This document shows, one piece after another, positions 1-8,701 of a stretch of DNA of 58,166 nt. Origin of the DNA: a virus; IMG/VR virus record IMGVR_UViG_3300036944_001184, positions 1 to 58,166 of that record. One strand, 5' to 3'. How positions within the stretch are numbered: the stretch's first letter is position 1; each line of letters opens with the position of its first letter. The position numbers and the translations under genes were made by a program. The notes under the pieces are model-generated. The model had not been told where the DNA came from. It did not search any database and saw nothing but the letters and a program-made list of their open reading frames with translations.

Positions 1-3000
1 AGGAATCACGATTCAGTATGACGAATCAGCAAGGGGGATGATGGTCGCCCGACCCAGTGCTCCTGATACGGTGTTCGTGAATCCGCAGCTGCTCGCCCGG
101 GCGATCGAAGGACTCAGCGAGTTCAACGCCCGTCGCTTTGTGCGCGCCGCAGTCAACCACGAGATCGCCCACCTTGCCGCGTTCAGCGCCTTGTCGGACT
201 CCGACATCGACTACATCGCCCTGAACCTGTCGCCAAGCAAGCTGTGGGAAGTGGCTGACCGCTACTACTCGGCGAGCATCCCGGACGCAGCCACCCGGTT
301 CGAAAGAATCCGGGAAGACCGCGCCGCTGGAAAGCTCAGCATCCGCGAGCTGGCCGACGAGTTCGTCCGCATGGAAATCGAGAAGGCCCGCAGCGGCTTC
401 ATCAGCGAAAGCGACTACTCCTTCTATCGCCGCAACCCCAGCATGCTTTCCCGCATGCTGCGTGCACTCGAAGCGTTCATCGCCAAGCTGACCACCCGCA
501 TCCGCGGCATCGAAGACAGCGAGATCGCCGCCTCGGTTCAGCGCGCCACGCGAGTTTACAACCAGCTGGTGTCGCCTGCCGATCCGACTGGTTTCGAGGA
601 GCAGCTCAACGTGCTCCGCCGTGACGATGTCACCGGACGTTTCAGCCTGCCTGTGAAGAACTACGGCAACAACTCCTACGACGTGGGAGGCAAGTTCAGC
701 CGCCTGTTCAAGGGCGATCTGCCAAGCGCCATCAGGGCGCTGGTCGGAACCCGCGACAACCAACTGCGTCTGGTAGCCCGCATCTCCGAACAGTTCAACA
801 ACCAGATGCAGGCGTTCCGCAAGGCAGGAGTCGTCAACGACGAGAACCTGACGCTGGTTCGCAACGCAATGGGCGACACCGGACTGGTGATCTCCAAGGC
901 GCGCATGGCCCAGATCGAAGCGGTGCTGGATGGTGAGATCACGAACATCGAGAAGACGTTCGAGGATTCCGCGAAGACTGAATCGGACAAACTGATTCAT
1001 GATAAGGGTGTGGAAGAAGCAGCCGCGCGTCATAAGGATCGCGTGATCAAGGAGTATCAGCTGGTCGCCGACAAGGCCCGCGCCGCAGCTGCCGAGGCGA
1101 AAGCCAAGCTGCCACCGAAGGTGGTCAAGGTGATCGAGGACGCACGCGCCGCGATCGACAAGGCTTCCGGAAAGATCGCCACCAACCCGTTCACGCCGGA
1201 TGACATCCGCATCGTGATCGACGCCAACATGGGGATCTACCTGACCCGCTCCTACTACGCCTTCACGCAGACTGGATGGACCAAGCTGCTGAAGTCCGCC
1301 GGTATCGCGCAGGTCGGCAACTCCACGATCGACTTCCAGAAGATCCGCGACAACGCCTTGAAGCATTACACCAACAAGGCCAGCAAGAAACTGGAAGCCG
1401 AGATCAAGAAGGCGCATCCGGAGTTCTCGCCAGCAGAGGTCAAGGCTGCGGTCCTGCGTGACACACCCGCCCGGGCTCAGGTCATGTTCGATGAGTTCGT
1501 CGCCAGCATGGACAAGAATGCAGCGAACCTCGCCACTGGGCAAATCCTCGCAGTGGATGTCGAGAAGGCGCTGTTCGAGGAAGGCTCCACGGAACCAGTG
1601 GTGCGCACTGCTCGGGCCAATGAGCTACGTCAGGAGCTTAGCCGCTTCGCCGAGAAGAAGGAGCTGCCCGAGTGGCTGCGTCAGGCCCTCGGCGAAATCA
1701 CCGACCCGGTTGAAGCAGCTACCCGTTCGCTGATCAGCGTCTCCAAGCTCGCCGCCAATCAGGACCTGCTGACAAGCACGCTTGAAGCTGGGCTTGACGG
1801 AGGCTGGATCACCAAGGACCCGATCGTCGCCGACCAGAAGGGCTACGTCAAACTCTCTGGGGCGAACCCGGCGTACGACGCGCCGCTCGACGGAGCCTAC
1901 GGCCCACCCGAGTTCAAGAAAGCGTTCGATACGATCTTCTCGAAGAGCGCCCCTGAGCTGGAAGACACTGCCGATCAGGCGGTGCGGAACGGTATCAAGG
2001 TCCTGCGTGCAACCGCAGGCGGCGCAATGGCCGCGAAGACCCTGCTGTCGGTCGGCTTCTACTCGCGTAACGCAGTGTCCGACTTCGCCTTCTTCGCCCC
2101 ACTGCAAGGCGTGCTGCTGAACCCGGCCAACGTCAAGCGTTGGTTCCAGTCGAAGGGTGCGGCATTCGCCAAGAGCCCCGGCGAGCATGAGGCTTACATC
2201 CGTGAGCTGATCGAACTGGGCGTGCTTGGCGACGACTCCGGAACACAGGCGCTCCGCGATCAGATCGCAGGATACGCCACGGACGCGGAAGCCACACTCA
2301 ACAAGGTGGAGCGCAGCGCGCTTGCTGCACAGGGCGAAGCCTACTGGAAAAAAGCAGGCGGAGTTCCGGCCAAGATCCTGTCTCTTGGGGCAGACCTGAA
2401 CAACACGCTGTCATCCAACCTCCGCATCGGCATGTTCGAGAACGAGCTTGCAGTTCTGCGCGAAGCCTACAAGGGCGATGAGGCTTGGACGGAGGCACGC
2501 CTGAAAAAGGAAGCCGCCGCGAAAGTCCTGCGCACCACGCAGACTCACTCGCAGGTGTTCCCGGTGGTTACCAGCTTCACCAAGTCCGGTCTCGGTTCCC
2601 TGATCGCGCCGTTCGCCCGCTTCAAGGCGGAGGTCGCCCGCATCATGATCGAGACAGTCAAGCTCGCCAGCGAGGAACGCGCCAGCGACAACGAGGTCAT
2701 CCGCAAGCGGGGCAACCAGCGCCTCCGGGGCTATCTAACCACGCTCACCCTGATGCCACTTACCGTGGCAGGCGTGGTCAGTCTAGCGTTCGCCTTCGCT
2801 TTCGGGGACGACGACGATGTGGCGGAAAACAGCATCCTGAGTTACTTCCTGCCGCGCAACGGCGAGGAGCTTCGCCGTGATCAGGCCCTGCGCGCCGGTC
2901 TTGCCGACTGGCAAAAGGGCAACACGGTCTACTTCACGCAGGTGGGTGACAAGGTCCGCTCGCTGGACATGACCTTCATCAACCCGTTCGCGCTCTACAC

Positions 3001-3799
3001 CGACCCGATCATGCGGTCATATGAACTGATCCGCACCGGCAAGGAAGAGGAGATGCCGAAGGTGTTCTCGAAATGGGTGTCCGGTCAGCTGGTTGGTGAC
3101 CAGATCGCGATTGGTGCGGCGATGGAAGCGTTCAACAACAAGGACGAGAAGGGCAACCCGATCACCACGGAGGACACTCCATTCCTTGAGGCGTTGACCA
3201 CCCGCACCACTTACGCGCTGAGCCAAGGCTACAAGCCCCCGGTAGCCAGCTTCGTGCAGAACTTGGTGTCGGGCGAGAAGGGTTCCCGCAAGCCGGTGAC
3301 CGAAGACGACAAGGCGAGCAACCGCAGCGAGATCCTGCTTGGAGAATTGCTCGGCGTTCGCCCCCGCGTTGACGAGGTCAGCACCTTCTACAACCGGGCG
3401 ATCCGTAGCGCGGCGCTGACCTACTCGCAGTCCCGCCGGGCAACCGGAATCCTGAAGTCCCGCTCGCCGCTTGACGAGGATCAGATCACCGATGCAATTC
3501 AGAAAGCCAACCGCGCGCGGGTCTCCGCGTTCGGCACCGCCGCTGAACTGATGAAGGAGTTCGAGAACATGGAGATGACCCGGGGCCAGCTGATCAGCGC
3601 CGGAACAGACGCCGGGTTCTCCAAGGACCGGTTGAACAAGGCACTCGCCAACAGGACTGATCGCTGGACTCCGTCCCGCGACGACCTGAAGGAAGTCTAT
3701 GACGCGGGCCAAAAGGCGGACGGCAACGGCGCGGGTCGCCTGAAGCGGGTAGTGGCGGAATCGCTGAAGTACCCGGCAGTCCAAGTGCTGAATCCGTGA
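1..3799 (+). CDS. Giant internal virion protein, C-terminal 1,265 residues (continues from 54910-58166)
   Basis: This is the second part of a 2,351-residue protein whose first part runs from 54910 to the window end. The last two bases of the window plus base 1 make one codon, and the frame stays open to the stop at 3799. The first internal Met is at 38, but the frame is open from base 2, so that Met is not taken as the start. A zinc-metallopeptidase motif HEIAH is encoded at 158-172 (about residue 1139 of the whole protein). Long helical stretches rich in Ala, Lys and Glu follow, then a hydrophobic segment near 2730-2815. Giant proteins with a metallopeptidase domain next to portal and tail genes are known in phages as polyvalent or internal proteins, often ejected with the DNA. 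That role here is inferred. No lytic transglycosylase or RNA polymerase motif was recognised. Confidence 0.85.
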   Translation, partial: GITIQYDESARGMMVARPSAPDTVFVNPQLLARAIEGLSEFNARRFVRAAVNHEIAHLAAFSALSDSDIDYIALNLSPSKLWEVADRYYSASIPDAATRFERIREDRAAGKLSIRELADEFVRMEIEKARSGFISESDYSFYRRNPSMLSRMLRALEAFIAKLTTRIRGIEDSEIAASVQRATRVYNQLVSPADPTGFEEQLNVLRRDDVTGRFSLPVKNYGNNSYDVGGKFSRLFKGDLPSAIRALVGTRDNQLRLVARISEQFNNQMQAFRKAGVVNDENLTLVRNAMGDTGLVISKARMAQIEAVLDGEITNIEKTFEDSAKTESDKLIHDKGVEEAAARHKDRVIKEYQLVADKARAAAAEAKAKLPPKVVKVIEDARAAIDKASGKIATNPFTPDDIRIVIDANMGIYLTRSYYAFTQTGWTKLLKSAGIAQVGNSTIDFQKIRDNALKHYTNKASKKLEAEIKKAHPEFSPAEVKAAVLRDTPARAQVMFDEFVASMDKNAANLATGQILAVDVEKALFEEGSTEPVVRTARANELRQELSRFAEKKELPEWLRQALGEITDPVEAATRSLISVSKLAANQDLLTSTLEAGLDGGWITKDPIVADQKGYVKLSGANPAYDAPLDGAYGPPEFKKAFDTIFSKSAPELEDTADQAVRNGIKVLRATAGGAMAAKTLLSVGFYSRNAVSDFAFFAPLQGVLLNPANVKRWFQSKGAAFAKSPGEHEAYIRELIELGVLGDDSGTQALRDQIAGYATDAEATLNKVERSALAAQGEAYWKKAGGVPAKILSLGADLNNTLSSNLRIGMFENELAVLREAYKGDEAWTEARLKKEAAAKVLRTTQTHSQVFPVVTSFTKSGLGSLIAPFARFKAEVARIMIETVKLASEERASDNEVIRKRGNQRLRGYLTTLTLMPLTVAGVVSLAFAFAFGDDDDVAENSILSYFLPRNGEELRRDQALRAGLADWQKGNTVYFTQVGDKVRSLDMTFINPFALYTDPIMRSYELIRTGKEEEMPKVFSKWVSGQLVGDQIAIGAAMEAFNNKDEKGNPITTEDTPFLEALTTRTTYALSQGYKPPVASFVQNLVSGEKGSRKPVTEDDKASNRSEILLGELLGVRPRVDEVSTFYNRAIRSAALTYSQSRRATGILKSRSPLDEDQITDAIQKANRARVSAFGTAAELMKEFENMEMTRGQLISAGTDAGFSKDRLNKALANRTDRWTPSRDDLKEVYDAGQKADGNGAGRLKRVVAESLKYPAVQVLNP

Positions 3800-3805
3800 A
3801 CGCAA

Positions 3806-3841
3806 AAAAGCGGCACCCGCCGTGAAGCAGGTGCCGCTTTT
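3806..3841. terminator. Bidirectional rho-independent terminator
   Basis: A perfect 12-bp inverted repeat (AAAAGCGGCACC at 3806-3817, its complement at 3830-3841) has A-rich and T-rich flanks. It can therefore stop transcription from both sides. It lies between the convergent giant virion gene and the end of the leftward accessory operon. Confidence 0.9.
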
Positions 3842-3869
3842 GATGTGTAGTTGTGCGTCTAGCGCGGGA

Positions 3870-4088
3870 TTAGGGGGTCGCCGCCTCGCAATCAAGCGCA
3901 GCGTCTTCCCATTCGAACCCGAAGGTGGGATCTCGGAAGCGGCGCGCCGCTTCTTTTAGCGCGGAGGCCATCTTTTCACGTTGGCGAAAAGCAGCCCGCA
4001 TCTCCTCGTAGTCCTTGATGTCCACCTCCACGAACCCGAGCCCGGTAATCGCGGCTTGGGATCGGTTGTATTTTTCCCAGTCGATCAC
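3870..4088 (-). CDS. Small hypothetical protein (72 aa)
   Basis: The start is taken as GTG at 4088, because it overlaps the TGA of the upstream gene and is preceded by a strong Shine-Dalgarno sequence (AGGAGGTG, 4 bases before the GTG). A longer reading frame from 4157 would ignore that signal. The product begins IDWEKYNRSQ, has a charged helical middle (EEMRAAFRQREKMASALKEA) and an acidic tail. It is the last gene of the leftward accessory operon. No family was recognised. Confidence 0.7.
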   Translation of the reverse strand: MIDWEKYNRSQAAITGLGFVEVDIKDYEEMRAAFRQREKMASALKEAARRFRDPTFGFEWEDAALDCEAATP

Positions 4089-4456
4089 AGTGCACCTCCT
4101 AGCGTTTGGAACAGGGCAAGGGCGCGATGTTCGGCGGAGGCATGAGTTACGTGCCAAGCTCCCGGTATTCTTTCTGAACCCGTTGCAAATATCAGCCTCG
4201 CATGGTAAAAAAGCCGCTCTCTTTCGCTAAGAACTTTCTCTGCCACATGACAAGTGTCGAGGCTCGCGAACAGATCCGGTACGTTATGGCGAAACTGGAG
4301 TTCTCCTGCCGGGTCCATCCACCACTTCTCAGGCATGCAGTATCCCTGAGTCCGTGCCGCTGTATCCGGATGGTCGGGTGGACGCCACCCCATTTTAGAG
4401 GCGACGAACTCGTTGATCATCTGTCGCTGATCCAAGGTAAGTGATTCGTGGTTCAT
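4085..4456 (-). CDS. Phage ABA-sandwich-type protein (123 aa)
   Basis: The product follows the pattern of the small phage alpha-beta-alpha sandwich family. It starts with a helix and Gly-Trp turn (INEFVASKMGWRP), has PDLFASLDTCHVAEKVLSE in the middle, and ends in a helix with AEHRALALFQTLGG. The second half resembles the protein at 35959-36330, so the genome carries two members. The ATG is preceded by AAAGGAGG. The first codons (MNHESLT) come from a run of the genome's dispersed heptamer, so the N-terminus may be recently acquired. The molecular function of the family is unknown. Confidence 0.6.
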   Translation of the reverse strand: MNHESLTLDQRQMINEFVASKMGWRPPDHPDTAARTQGYCMPEKWWMDPAGELQFRHNVPDLFASLDTCHVAEKVLSERERLFYHARLIFATGSERIPGAWHVTHASAEHRALALFQTLGGAL

Positions 4457-4812
4457 GATTCCTCCTTTCTATTCAGGGTGGCGAGGGCTTCGTCAATGGG
4501 GCCAAGTAGGAGGCAATCATCGCAATCGCATTCGGGTTGGACTCTCCATTCTGCATACTCGTTGCGGATCATCCTCAGCAGGTCCGCCAGATTGTCACAC
4601 TGATTTCGTGTCTCTCGGTAGGCTGACTGCTCGACAACCATCGCGTCAACTACAACAGCGTAGGCAATTCTCGCCTCGTCGCGCTCGCGCACTAACTCGT
4701 TGTGCCGCCCGATCATGTCTTCCAAGGACTCTCGGGTGCAGAGGAACAGGGGGCCGCAGTCCGCGAGTGTCAGCATGCCGTCACGGGATCGGTGAATGGT
4801 TGGCGCGCTCAC
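4453..4812 (-). CDS. Hypothetical protein with Cys-rich acidic segment (119 aa)
   Basis: The start is GTG at 4812, overlapping the stop of the HTH gene as GTGA and preceded by AGGAGGTG at good spacing. The product has a helical, probably coiled-coil middle (LVRERDEARIAYAVVVDAMV) and a late ECDCDDC cluster that could bind metal. The family is not recognised. It sits directly downstream of, and is coupled to, the five-HTH protein. Confidence 0.7.
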   Translation of the reverse strand: MSAPTIHRSRDGMLTLADCGPLFLCTRESLEDMIGRHNELVRERDEARIAYAVVVDAMVVEQSAYRETRNQCDNLADLLRMIRNEYAEWRVQPECDCDDCLLLGPIDEALATLNRKEES

Positions 4813-5534
4813 TTCGCCACCTCCTTCCCGACCACGTAATCCCGCTTGAACGAGAACCCATTCCGGCGACCGTAGAATACCACGGTACCCGGCATCAGGT
4901 TCAACGAACCACTTATCATGTCCACCGAATCGCCTCGACGCAATGCCTCGACGACCTGCTCCTCGTTGCTGTTCCTTGGCCTTCCACTTTTGCCTGACTG
5001 GTAGGTGTAGACCAGATCAGGAGTCAGCCCGGTGGCGTAGGCGATCCCCTCGGCGCTGATGCCAAGACCTTGCAGCCTGCGAATCTCGCCTGCCACCTCC
5101 TTCTTGCGTGCGCTGGAGTGTTTCGGAATCACGATTCCGTTGCGGCTGCACACCTGATAGACGGTCTGTATCTTGACGCCAAGCTCGGCGGCGACTTCTG
5201 GCACAGACTTGCCCTGCTCCAGAAGCGCCTGCATCCGGACGGGTTGCTTGGGTTCCTTGGTGCGGAGCCCGCCCTTCAGCTGGAGGGTGCGTACCCGGGT
5301 CTCGGAGAGGCCAAGAGTCTCGGCGATCTGTTCCTCGGTCTTGCCGTCAAGCATCAGCTTGGCGATCTTCATGGTCTTGTTCGCCGCGTTGGATCGCGCC
5401 TGCGGTGGCATCTTGATGTTGTGGTATCTCATGTGGGCTCGGATGTTTCCTTGGTTGGTGCCGAGTTGTTCGGCGATCTCATTCACTGTGCGTCCTGCGG
5501 ATAGCAGGTTCCTGATAAGGGGTTCGTGTTTCAT
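4809..5534 (-). CDS. Tandem helix-turn-helix DNA-binding protein (five HTH units)
   Basis: The 241-residue product consists almost entirely of repeated units of about 45 residues. Each has the shape 'gly-turn, hydrophobic helix, IAxxLG, TxxxVxxh'. Units are near residues 5-40 (VNEIAEQLGTNQGNIRAH), 55-90 (EEQIAETLGLSETRVRTL), 100-135 (VPEVAAELGVKIQTVYQV), 148-182 (AEGIAYATGLTPDLVYTY) and 195-230 (VDMISGSLNLMPGTVVFY). These match the HTH of resolvase or sigma-region-4-like folds, but no catalytic domain is attached. It is inferred to be a modular DNA-binding regulator or nucleoid-type protein. A likely target would be a set of repeated sites, and the genome offers several such families. It overlaps its neighbours by 4 bases on both sides. 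Confidence 0.8.
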   Translation of the reverse strand: MKHEPLIRNLLSAGRTVNEIAEQLGTNQGNIRAHMRYHNIKMPPQARSNAANKTMKIAKLMLDGKTEEQIAETLGLSETRVRTLQLKGGLRTKEPKQPVRMQALLEQGKSVPEVAAELGVKIQTVYQVCSRNGIVIPKHSSARKKEVAGEIRRLQGLGISAEGIAYATGLTPDLVYTYQSGKSGRPRNSNEEQVVEALRRGDSVDMISGSLNLMPGTVVFYGRRNGFSFKRDYVVGKEVAK

Positions 5535-5689
5535 GTGTCTTGTGTGTCGAGTGTTTTGATGTAGTCGCTGACGAGCTTGATGTCGTCACTGTCAGATCCG
5601 CCTACCACCAGTCGGTGGGCAGCGGCGCGGATTTCTGCGGGGCAGGCTACCGAGCCTCCCGCCAATCGGTATAGCAGTTGTTTGTTCAT
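5531..5689 (-). CDS. Small hypothetical protein (52 aa)
   Basis: The ATG at 5689 overlaps the stop of the winged-helix gene (ATGA), which selects this start over a much longer upstream frame full of Gly and Arg. The product (MNKQLLYRLAGGSVACPAEI...) ends in a helical segment, DDIKLVSDYIKTLDTQDT. No family was recognised. The tight coupling to two DNA-binding genes suggests a shared regulatory operon. Confidence 0.6.
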   Translation of the reverse strand: MNKQLLYRLAGGSVACPAEIRAAAHRLVVGGSDSDDIKLVSDYIKTLDTQDT

Positions 5690-5961
5690 GGCTTGTATCG
5701 TCTCTTCAGTTCCTTCACCACGGCTGCTCCGGTTCCCGTAAGTCGGTAAACCGCAGAGCCGTCGCGAAGCCAGTTTGTTTTGGTCAACAGCCCGTCCGCC
5801 TCGGCCCGCTTCAATGCCGACTTGGCGAAGCGAACCGGGACATCGAGCATCGGGGCAGCCTCTTTCGAGGACACCCCATCCACCTCCGCCGCGACCAGCA
5901 CGGCGAAGGTGGAACAACGTCTAGCACCAAGCGTGGCAAGTGCAAGTAGAAACTGTATCAT
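5686..5961 (-). CDS. Winged helix-turn-helix protein (91 aa)
   Basis: The product has the layout of a MarR/ArsR-like winged helix: an N-terminal helix (FLLALATLGARRCSTFAVLV), a recognition region (GVSSKEAAPMLDVPVRFAKSALKRAEADGLL) and a wing with the YRLTGTGAAVVKEL pattern common in phage wHTH proteins. It overlaps the amidoligase stop by 4 bases. It could autoregulate the leftward operon, but no operator was proven. Confidence 0.65.
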   Translation of the reverse strand: MIQFLLALATLGARRCSTFAVLVAAEVDGVSSKEAAPMLDVPVRFAKSALKRAEADGLLTKTNWLRDGSAVYRLTGTGAAVVKELKRRYKP

Positions 5962-7979
5962 ACAGTGGTCTTCCTGCGCGCGTCACTGATGAACTCCTTG
6001 GCGACCAAGAAGTCGAACAGCACCGGGTAAGTCTTGCGCGACTTGGACACGAAGTCCAAGAACGTAGCGGCGTTACCGATGCTGGTCAGGCTGGTGGTTG
6101 CTGGCCGGGTGAAGGCCAGCACCGCCTCGACGAACTCGATGTTGCGGACAAACCCGCCCGGGTCCAGCGTGCCCCGGAAGATCCGGAACTCGATGGTGTT
6201 CGAGCCGGAGGTGTTGACCGCTTCGTATCGGTCGCCGTACTGCGACTTGCCGCTGGTGAGGCGCTTGTCTTGGAACACCGCATAGCGGGAACCCTTGCGA
6301 CCGGCAACCGAGCTGACGATGCGGGACATGTCAGGCGAGTTGACGGTCACCAGAATCCGCCCGATCCACAGCGCACTGAGCGGCTTGCGGCTAACGTGGA
6401 TGTGCATGCCGCAGTAACCGTTGCTCCAGCTGGACATGTGGCGCGTAACCTCCGGGTCGTTGAGCGCACTGGTCCAGATGCGCTTGTGGACAGCAGGCGA
6501 ATCCGGGCGGGTGACCACCTCGAATCCTCCGCACTCGATGCTACCGTCGTGCTTGAAGACTCCGTACTTGGCGAAGTCATCCTTGTCCGACAGCGCGTCA
6601 GCCATGACCCGGGCGCAATCGTCCGTGTCGTAGCCCTTGTCAGTGCCCACCTCCAGTTCGATGCCGAACTTGAGGGCGACGTCCTCCTCGGGCTTCATGC
6701 CAGTAGCGGTGTCGTTCGAGTAGTTGCGGATGCGGGTGCGCGAGCTTCCCGAGCAGCGATGACACTCGCCGTTCTCGACAAGGTGGTTGAGATACCAGTA
6801 GCCGCACTCGCTACAGTAAGTCGCCACTTCATCCAGCTCATGCGCGCGTATCCAAGAATACTCGTGCCCGGTTCGTGAATAGTAGCCGCTTCGGATCTGC
6901 ATGGCCCGGTGCCTCGGGGCACGGTCACCACTCAATGTCGTGACAGCCAGCCCGGTTAAGCTCCACTCCCCTTCCACCAGCTCGTAGGTTGGGTTGTTGG
7001 TTGGCGGCTCCAGAAGGTACTCGTACGGGCTAGACCCATCGGTATGCCAGATGGGAGTAAGTTCGGAAACCGGGTGCCACTTGCCACCATCCACCATGGC
7101 CCGATCCCGGCGACTGCGCACGAACTTCCCAGCGTGAGGCCCGCCAGTAATCGCGAACCCATCACCACGCTTCCCGAAGCTGCCGTCAATGAACTGGATC
7201 AGATCAGCGTGCCCTTCGGGATACCACGTTCCTGATACGGGGACCGCCTTGTCGCGGCGCAAGTACTTCCCTTCCGCGTGACACCACACTGCATCCTCAG
7301 CAGGAACAAGGAAGCGACCTACCTTGACGCAGATAGCTCCATCCTTGCGCGTGGTTCGTGGTAAGCCCGTCATGAGCGCGGGGCTCATGTCGGTGCGCAG
7401 CTCCACGCCCAGTTCGAGAAGCTCCTCGCTGCGGTTTACCACGAGGGAGTTGCGGTCTGCGCTCAGCACGCAAAGCTCCAGCCGCTTGCTGTAGTCCTCG
7501 AACCAGTAGATGGTGCTTCCGTTTGGCAGTACCGTGTTGTCCGCCGAGGAGAGACGCTCCCCGGTGATGCGGTTGAACAAGCCCTTCTCCGGGATCTTGA
7601 GGGCGGTGATGCCCAGCTTGTCAGCGTAGGCCCAGTCGGAGTAGCCTGCGTAGCAGGCACCTGACGGCAGGGGCGAGGTGACTCGGACAAGCCCCTCGCT
7701 CAAGTCGCGGATGGTGTATTCCCCAACCCGTGATCCGATGGATACTGGTTGGCCTTCGTAGGTGTACAGGTATTTCATTTTTGATGCAGTTGGTTGTGTT
7801 GTGTAGTTGTACCAGTTGAGGTGGTCGTTGAGTTGGACTGGCGGGATCTCCGCCCACCCGTCAGGGTTGGTAGCCCCACAGCTCCTTTGTATAGACCGCA
7901 TTCGTCCGTAGAACCCGTCAAGTTGCGCTTGACTAATGTAAGCTAATGGCTCATAAGTACTAGGAGGTTCTTCGGGCAT
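5958..7979 (-). CDS. Amidoligase-family protein 1 (673 aa)
   Basis: The C-terminal 240 residues match the putative amidoligase (glutamine-synthetase/GCS-like COOH-NH2 ligase) pattern. FGIELEVG is near residue 438, DGSIECGGFEVVTRP near 478-492, MHIHVSR near 525-531, and TIEFRIFRGTL near 595-605. The acidic residues of FGIELE and the His and Arg of the later motifs are those expected to bind metal and ATP. The N-terminal part carries repeated Trp/Tyr-rich modules (DAVWCHAEGKYLRRDKAV) and a C-x2-C...C-x2-C zinc ribbon before the catalytic region. The ATG at 7979 starts one base after the stop of the upstream gene. A later Met at 7778 (MKYLYTYEG) is an alternative. A paralogue lies at 9926-11419 and a glutamine amidotransferase lies between them. 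The substrate is unknown. Confidence 0.75.
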   Translation of the reverse strand: MPEEPPSTYEPLAYISQAQLDGFYGRMRSIQRSCGATNPDGWAEIPPVQLNDHLNWYNYTTQPTASKMKYLYTYEGQPVSIGSRVGEYTIRDLSEGLVRVTSPLPSGACYAGYSDWAYADKLGITALKIPEKGLFNRITGERLSSADNTVLPNGSTIYWFEDYSKRLELCVLSADRNSLVVNRSEELLELGVELRTDMSPALMTGLPRTTRKDGAICVKVGRFLVPAEDAVWCHAEGKYLRRDKAVPVSGTWYPEGHADLIQFIDGSFGKRGDGFAITGGPHAGKFVRSRRDRAMVDGGKWHPVSELTPIWHTDGSSPYEYLLEPPTNNPTYELVEGEWSLTGLAVTTLSGDRAPRHRAMQIRSGYYSRTGHEYSWIRAHELDEVATYCSECGYWYLNHLVENGECHRCSGSSRTRIRNYSNDTATGMKPEEDVALKFGIELEVGTDKGYDTDDCARVMADALSDKDDFAKYGVFKHDGSIECGGFEVVTRPDSPAVHKRIWTSALNDPEVTRHMSSWSNGYCGMHIHVSRKPLSALWIGRILVTVNSPDMSRIVSSVAGRKGSRYAVFQDKRLTSGKSQYGDRYEAVNTSGSNTIEFRIFRGTLDPGGFVRNIEFVEAVLAFTRPATTSLTSIGNAATFLDFVSKSRKTYPVLFDFLVAKEFISDARRKTTV

Positions 7980-7980
7980 C

Positions 7981-8238
7981 TCAGTTGCAGTGGTGGTTGG
8001 TGAATGTGTCAAGGTCATCCAGCATTGAGCCATCGTCCCCGAGCATGGTGGTCATGGCGAGGTTGATGGACGATGCCTTGTTGCTGTCGTGCGCCGCTTC
8101 GAACGAGGTGGTCTTCCCGAAGGGGAAAGACCACACAAGGGCGCGGTGCCCGGCTTGTGACTCGGTGAGTGAGAGTCGCAGGGACTCGCGCTTATCTGGC
8201 GTGGTGACGACAATCGCGTCTAGTGTTTCGTATTTCAT
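7981..8238 (-). CDS. Hypothetical protein (85 aa)
   Basis: The ATG at 8238 overlaps the upstream stop (ATGA) and lies in an A/C-rich leader (CAACAACCATG) without a Shine-Dalgarno sequence. The product MKYETLDAIVVTTPDKRESL... is mixed alpha/beta and ends in an acidic tail (DDGSMLDDLDTF). No family was recognised. It directly precedes amidoligase 1 and is probably translated with it. Confidence 0.6.
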   Translation of the reverse strand: MKYETLDAIVVTTPDKRESLRLSLTESQAGHRALVWSFPFGKTTSFEAAHDSNKASSINLAMTTMLGDDGSMLDDLDTFTNHHCN

Positions 8239-8504
8239 GGTTGTTGTGGAGTATCGGTGTTGGTGATCTTGCAAATGAGGATCTGAACTTGGTTGTCTTT
8301 CAGGTTCACTCCGAAGATTCGTTTCATCACGCAGCGGAAAAACGACGTATCCGGTGCGAGGCTGGCGACGTGGCTGCTGATGAACTTGTCCGCGATTTCT
8401 CGCGTGATGAGCCCCTCGTTGACCATCGCAAGCGTGGTGTTATGGAGCGTTCGGGTCATGAGGTCAGCGATCTCGTCGCTGCCGTTGATGGATATAATGT
8501 TCAT
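8235..8504 (-). CDS. Hypothetical helical protein (89 aa)
   Basis: The product begins MNIISINGSDEIADLMTRTL and is mainly alpha-helical, with one Cys in FFRCVMKRIFGVNL and another near the C-terminus. Like its neighbour, it starts in a CAACAACCATG context and overlaps the next gene by 4 bases. No conserved family was recognised. Confidence 0.65.
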   Translation of the reverse strand: MNIISINGSDEIADLMTRTLHNTTLAMVNEGLITREIADKFISSHVASLAPDTSFFRCVMKRIFGVNLKDNQVQILICKITNTDTPQQP

Positions 8505-8701
8505 GGTTGTTGTTTGGTAATGGTCCAGCCCTTGCCCTCGATCGCCTTGCCGGTGCGCCGCTCCGTCGCCTCGCGACCATCGACCGCGTTGTGGTCGTAG
8601 GTCACGGGGGGTTCGGAGGAGGACAGCTCTGGTTGGCAGAAGCAGTCAGGGGATGGGGTGTGTGGTTTGAGGTCGTTCAGTGGGATGATGTGGTAGGTCA
8701 T
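8501..8701 (-). CDS. Small conserved phage-type protein (66 aa)
   Basis: The product contains YHIIPLNDLKPHTPSPDCFCQPEL followed by HNAVDGREATE. I recall this as a recurrent pattern in small phage proteins (NDL-x-PH...C-x-C-x-P...HN-x-x-DGRE). The Cys-x-Cys, His and Asp residues look like a metal site. The ATG at 8701 overlaps the stop of the small membrane protein upstream. Function is unknown. Confidence 0.65.
   Translation of the reverse strand: MTYHIIPLNDLKPHTPSPDCFCQPELSSSEPPVTYDHNAVDGREATERRTGKAIEGKGWTITKQQP

Noticed and set aside
26-1543. Long open frame on the minus strand opposite the giant virion gene
   Set aside because: It mirrors a plus-strand gene with clear domain content. Its translation is low in family-like sequence and rich in Val, Gly, Arg and Asp, as expected from the complementary strand of GC-rich coding DNA.
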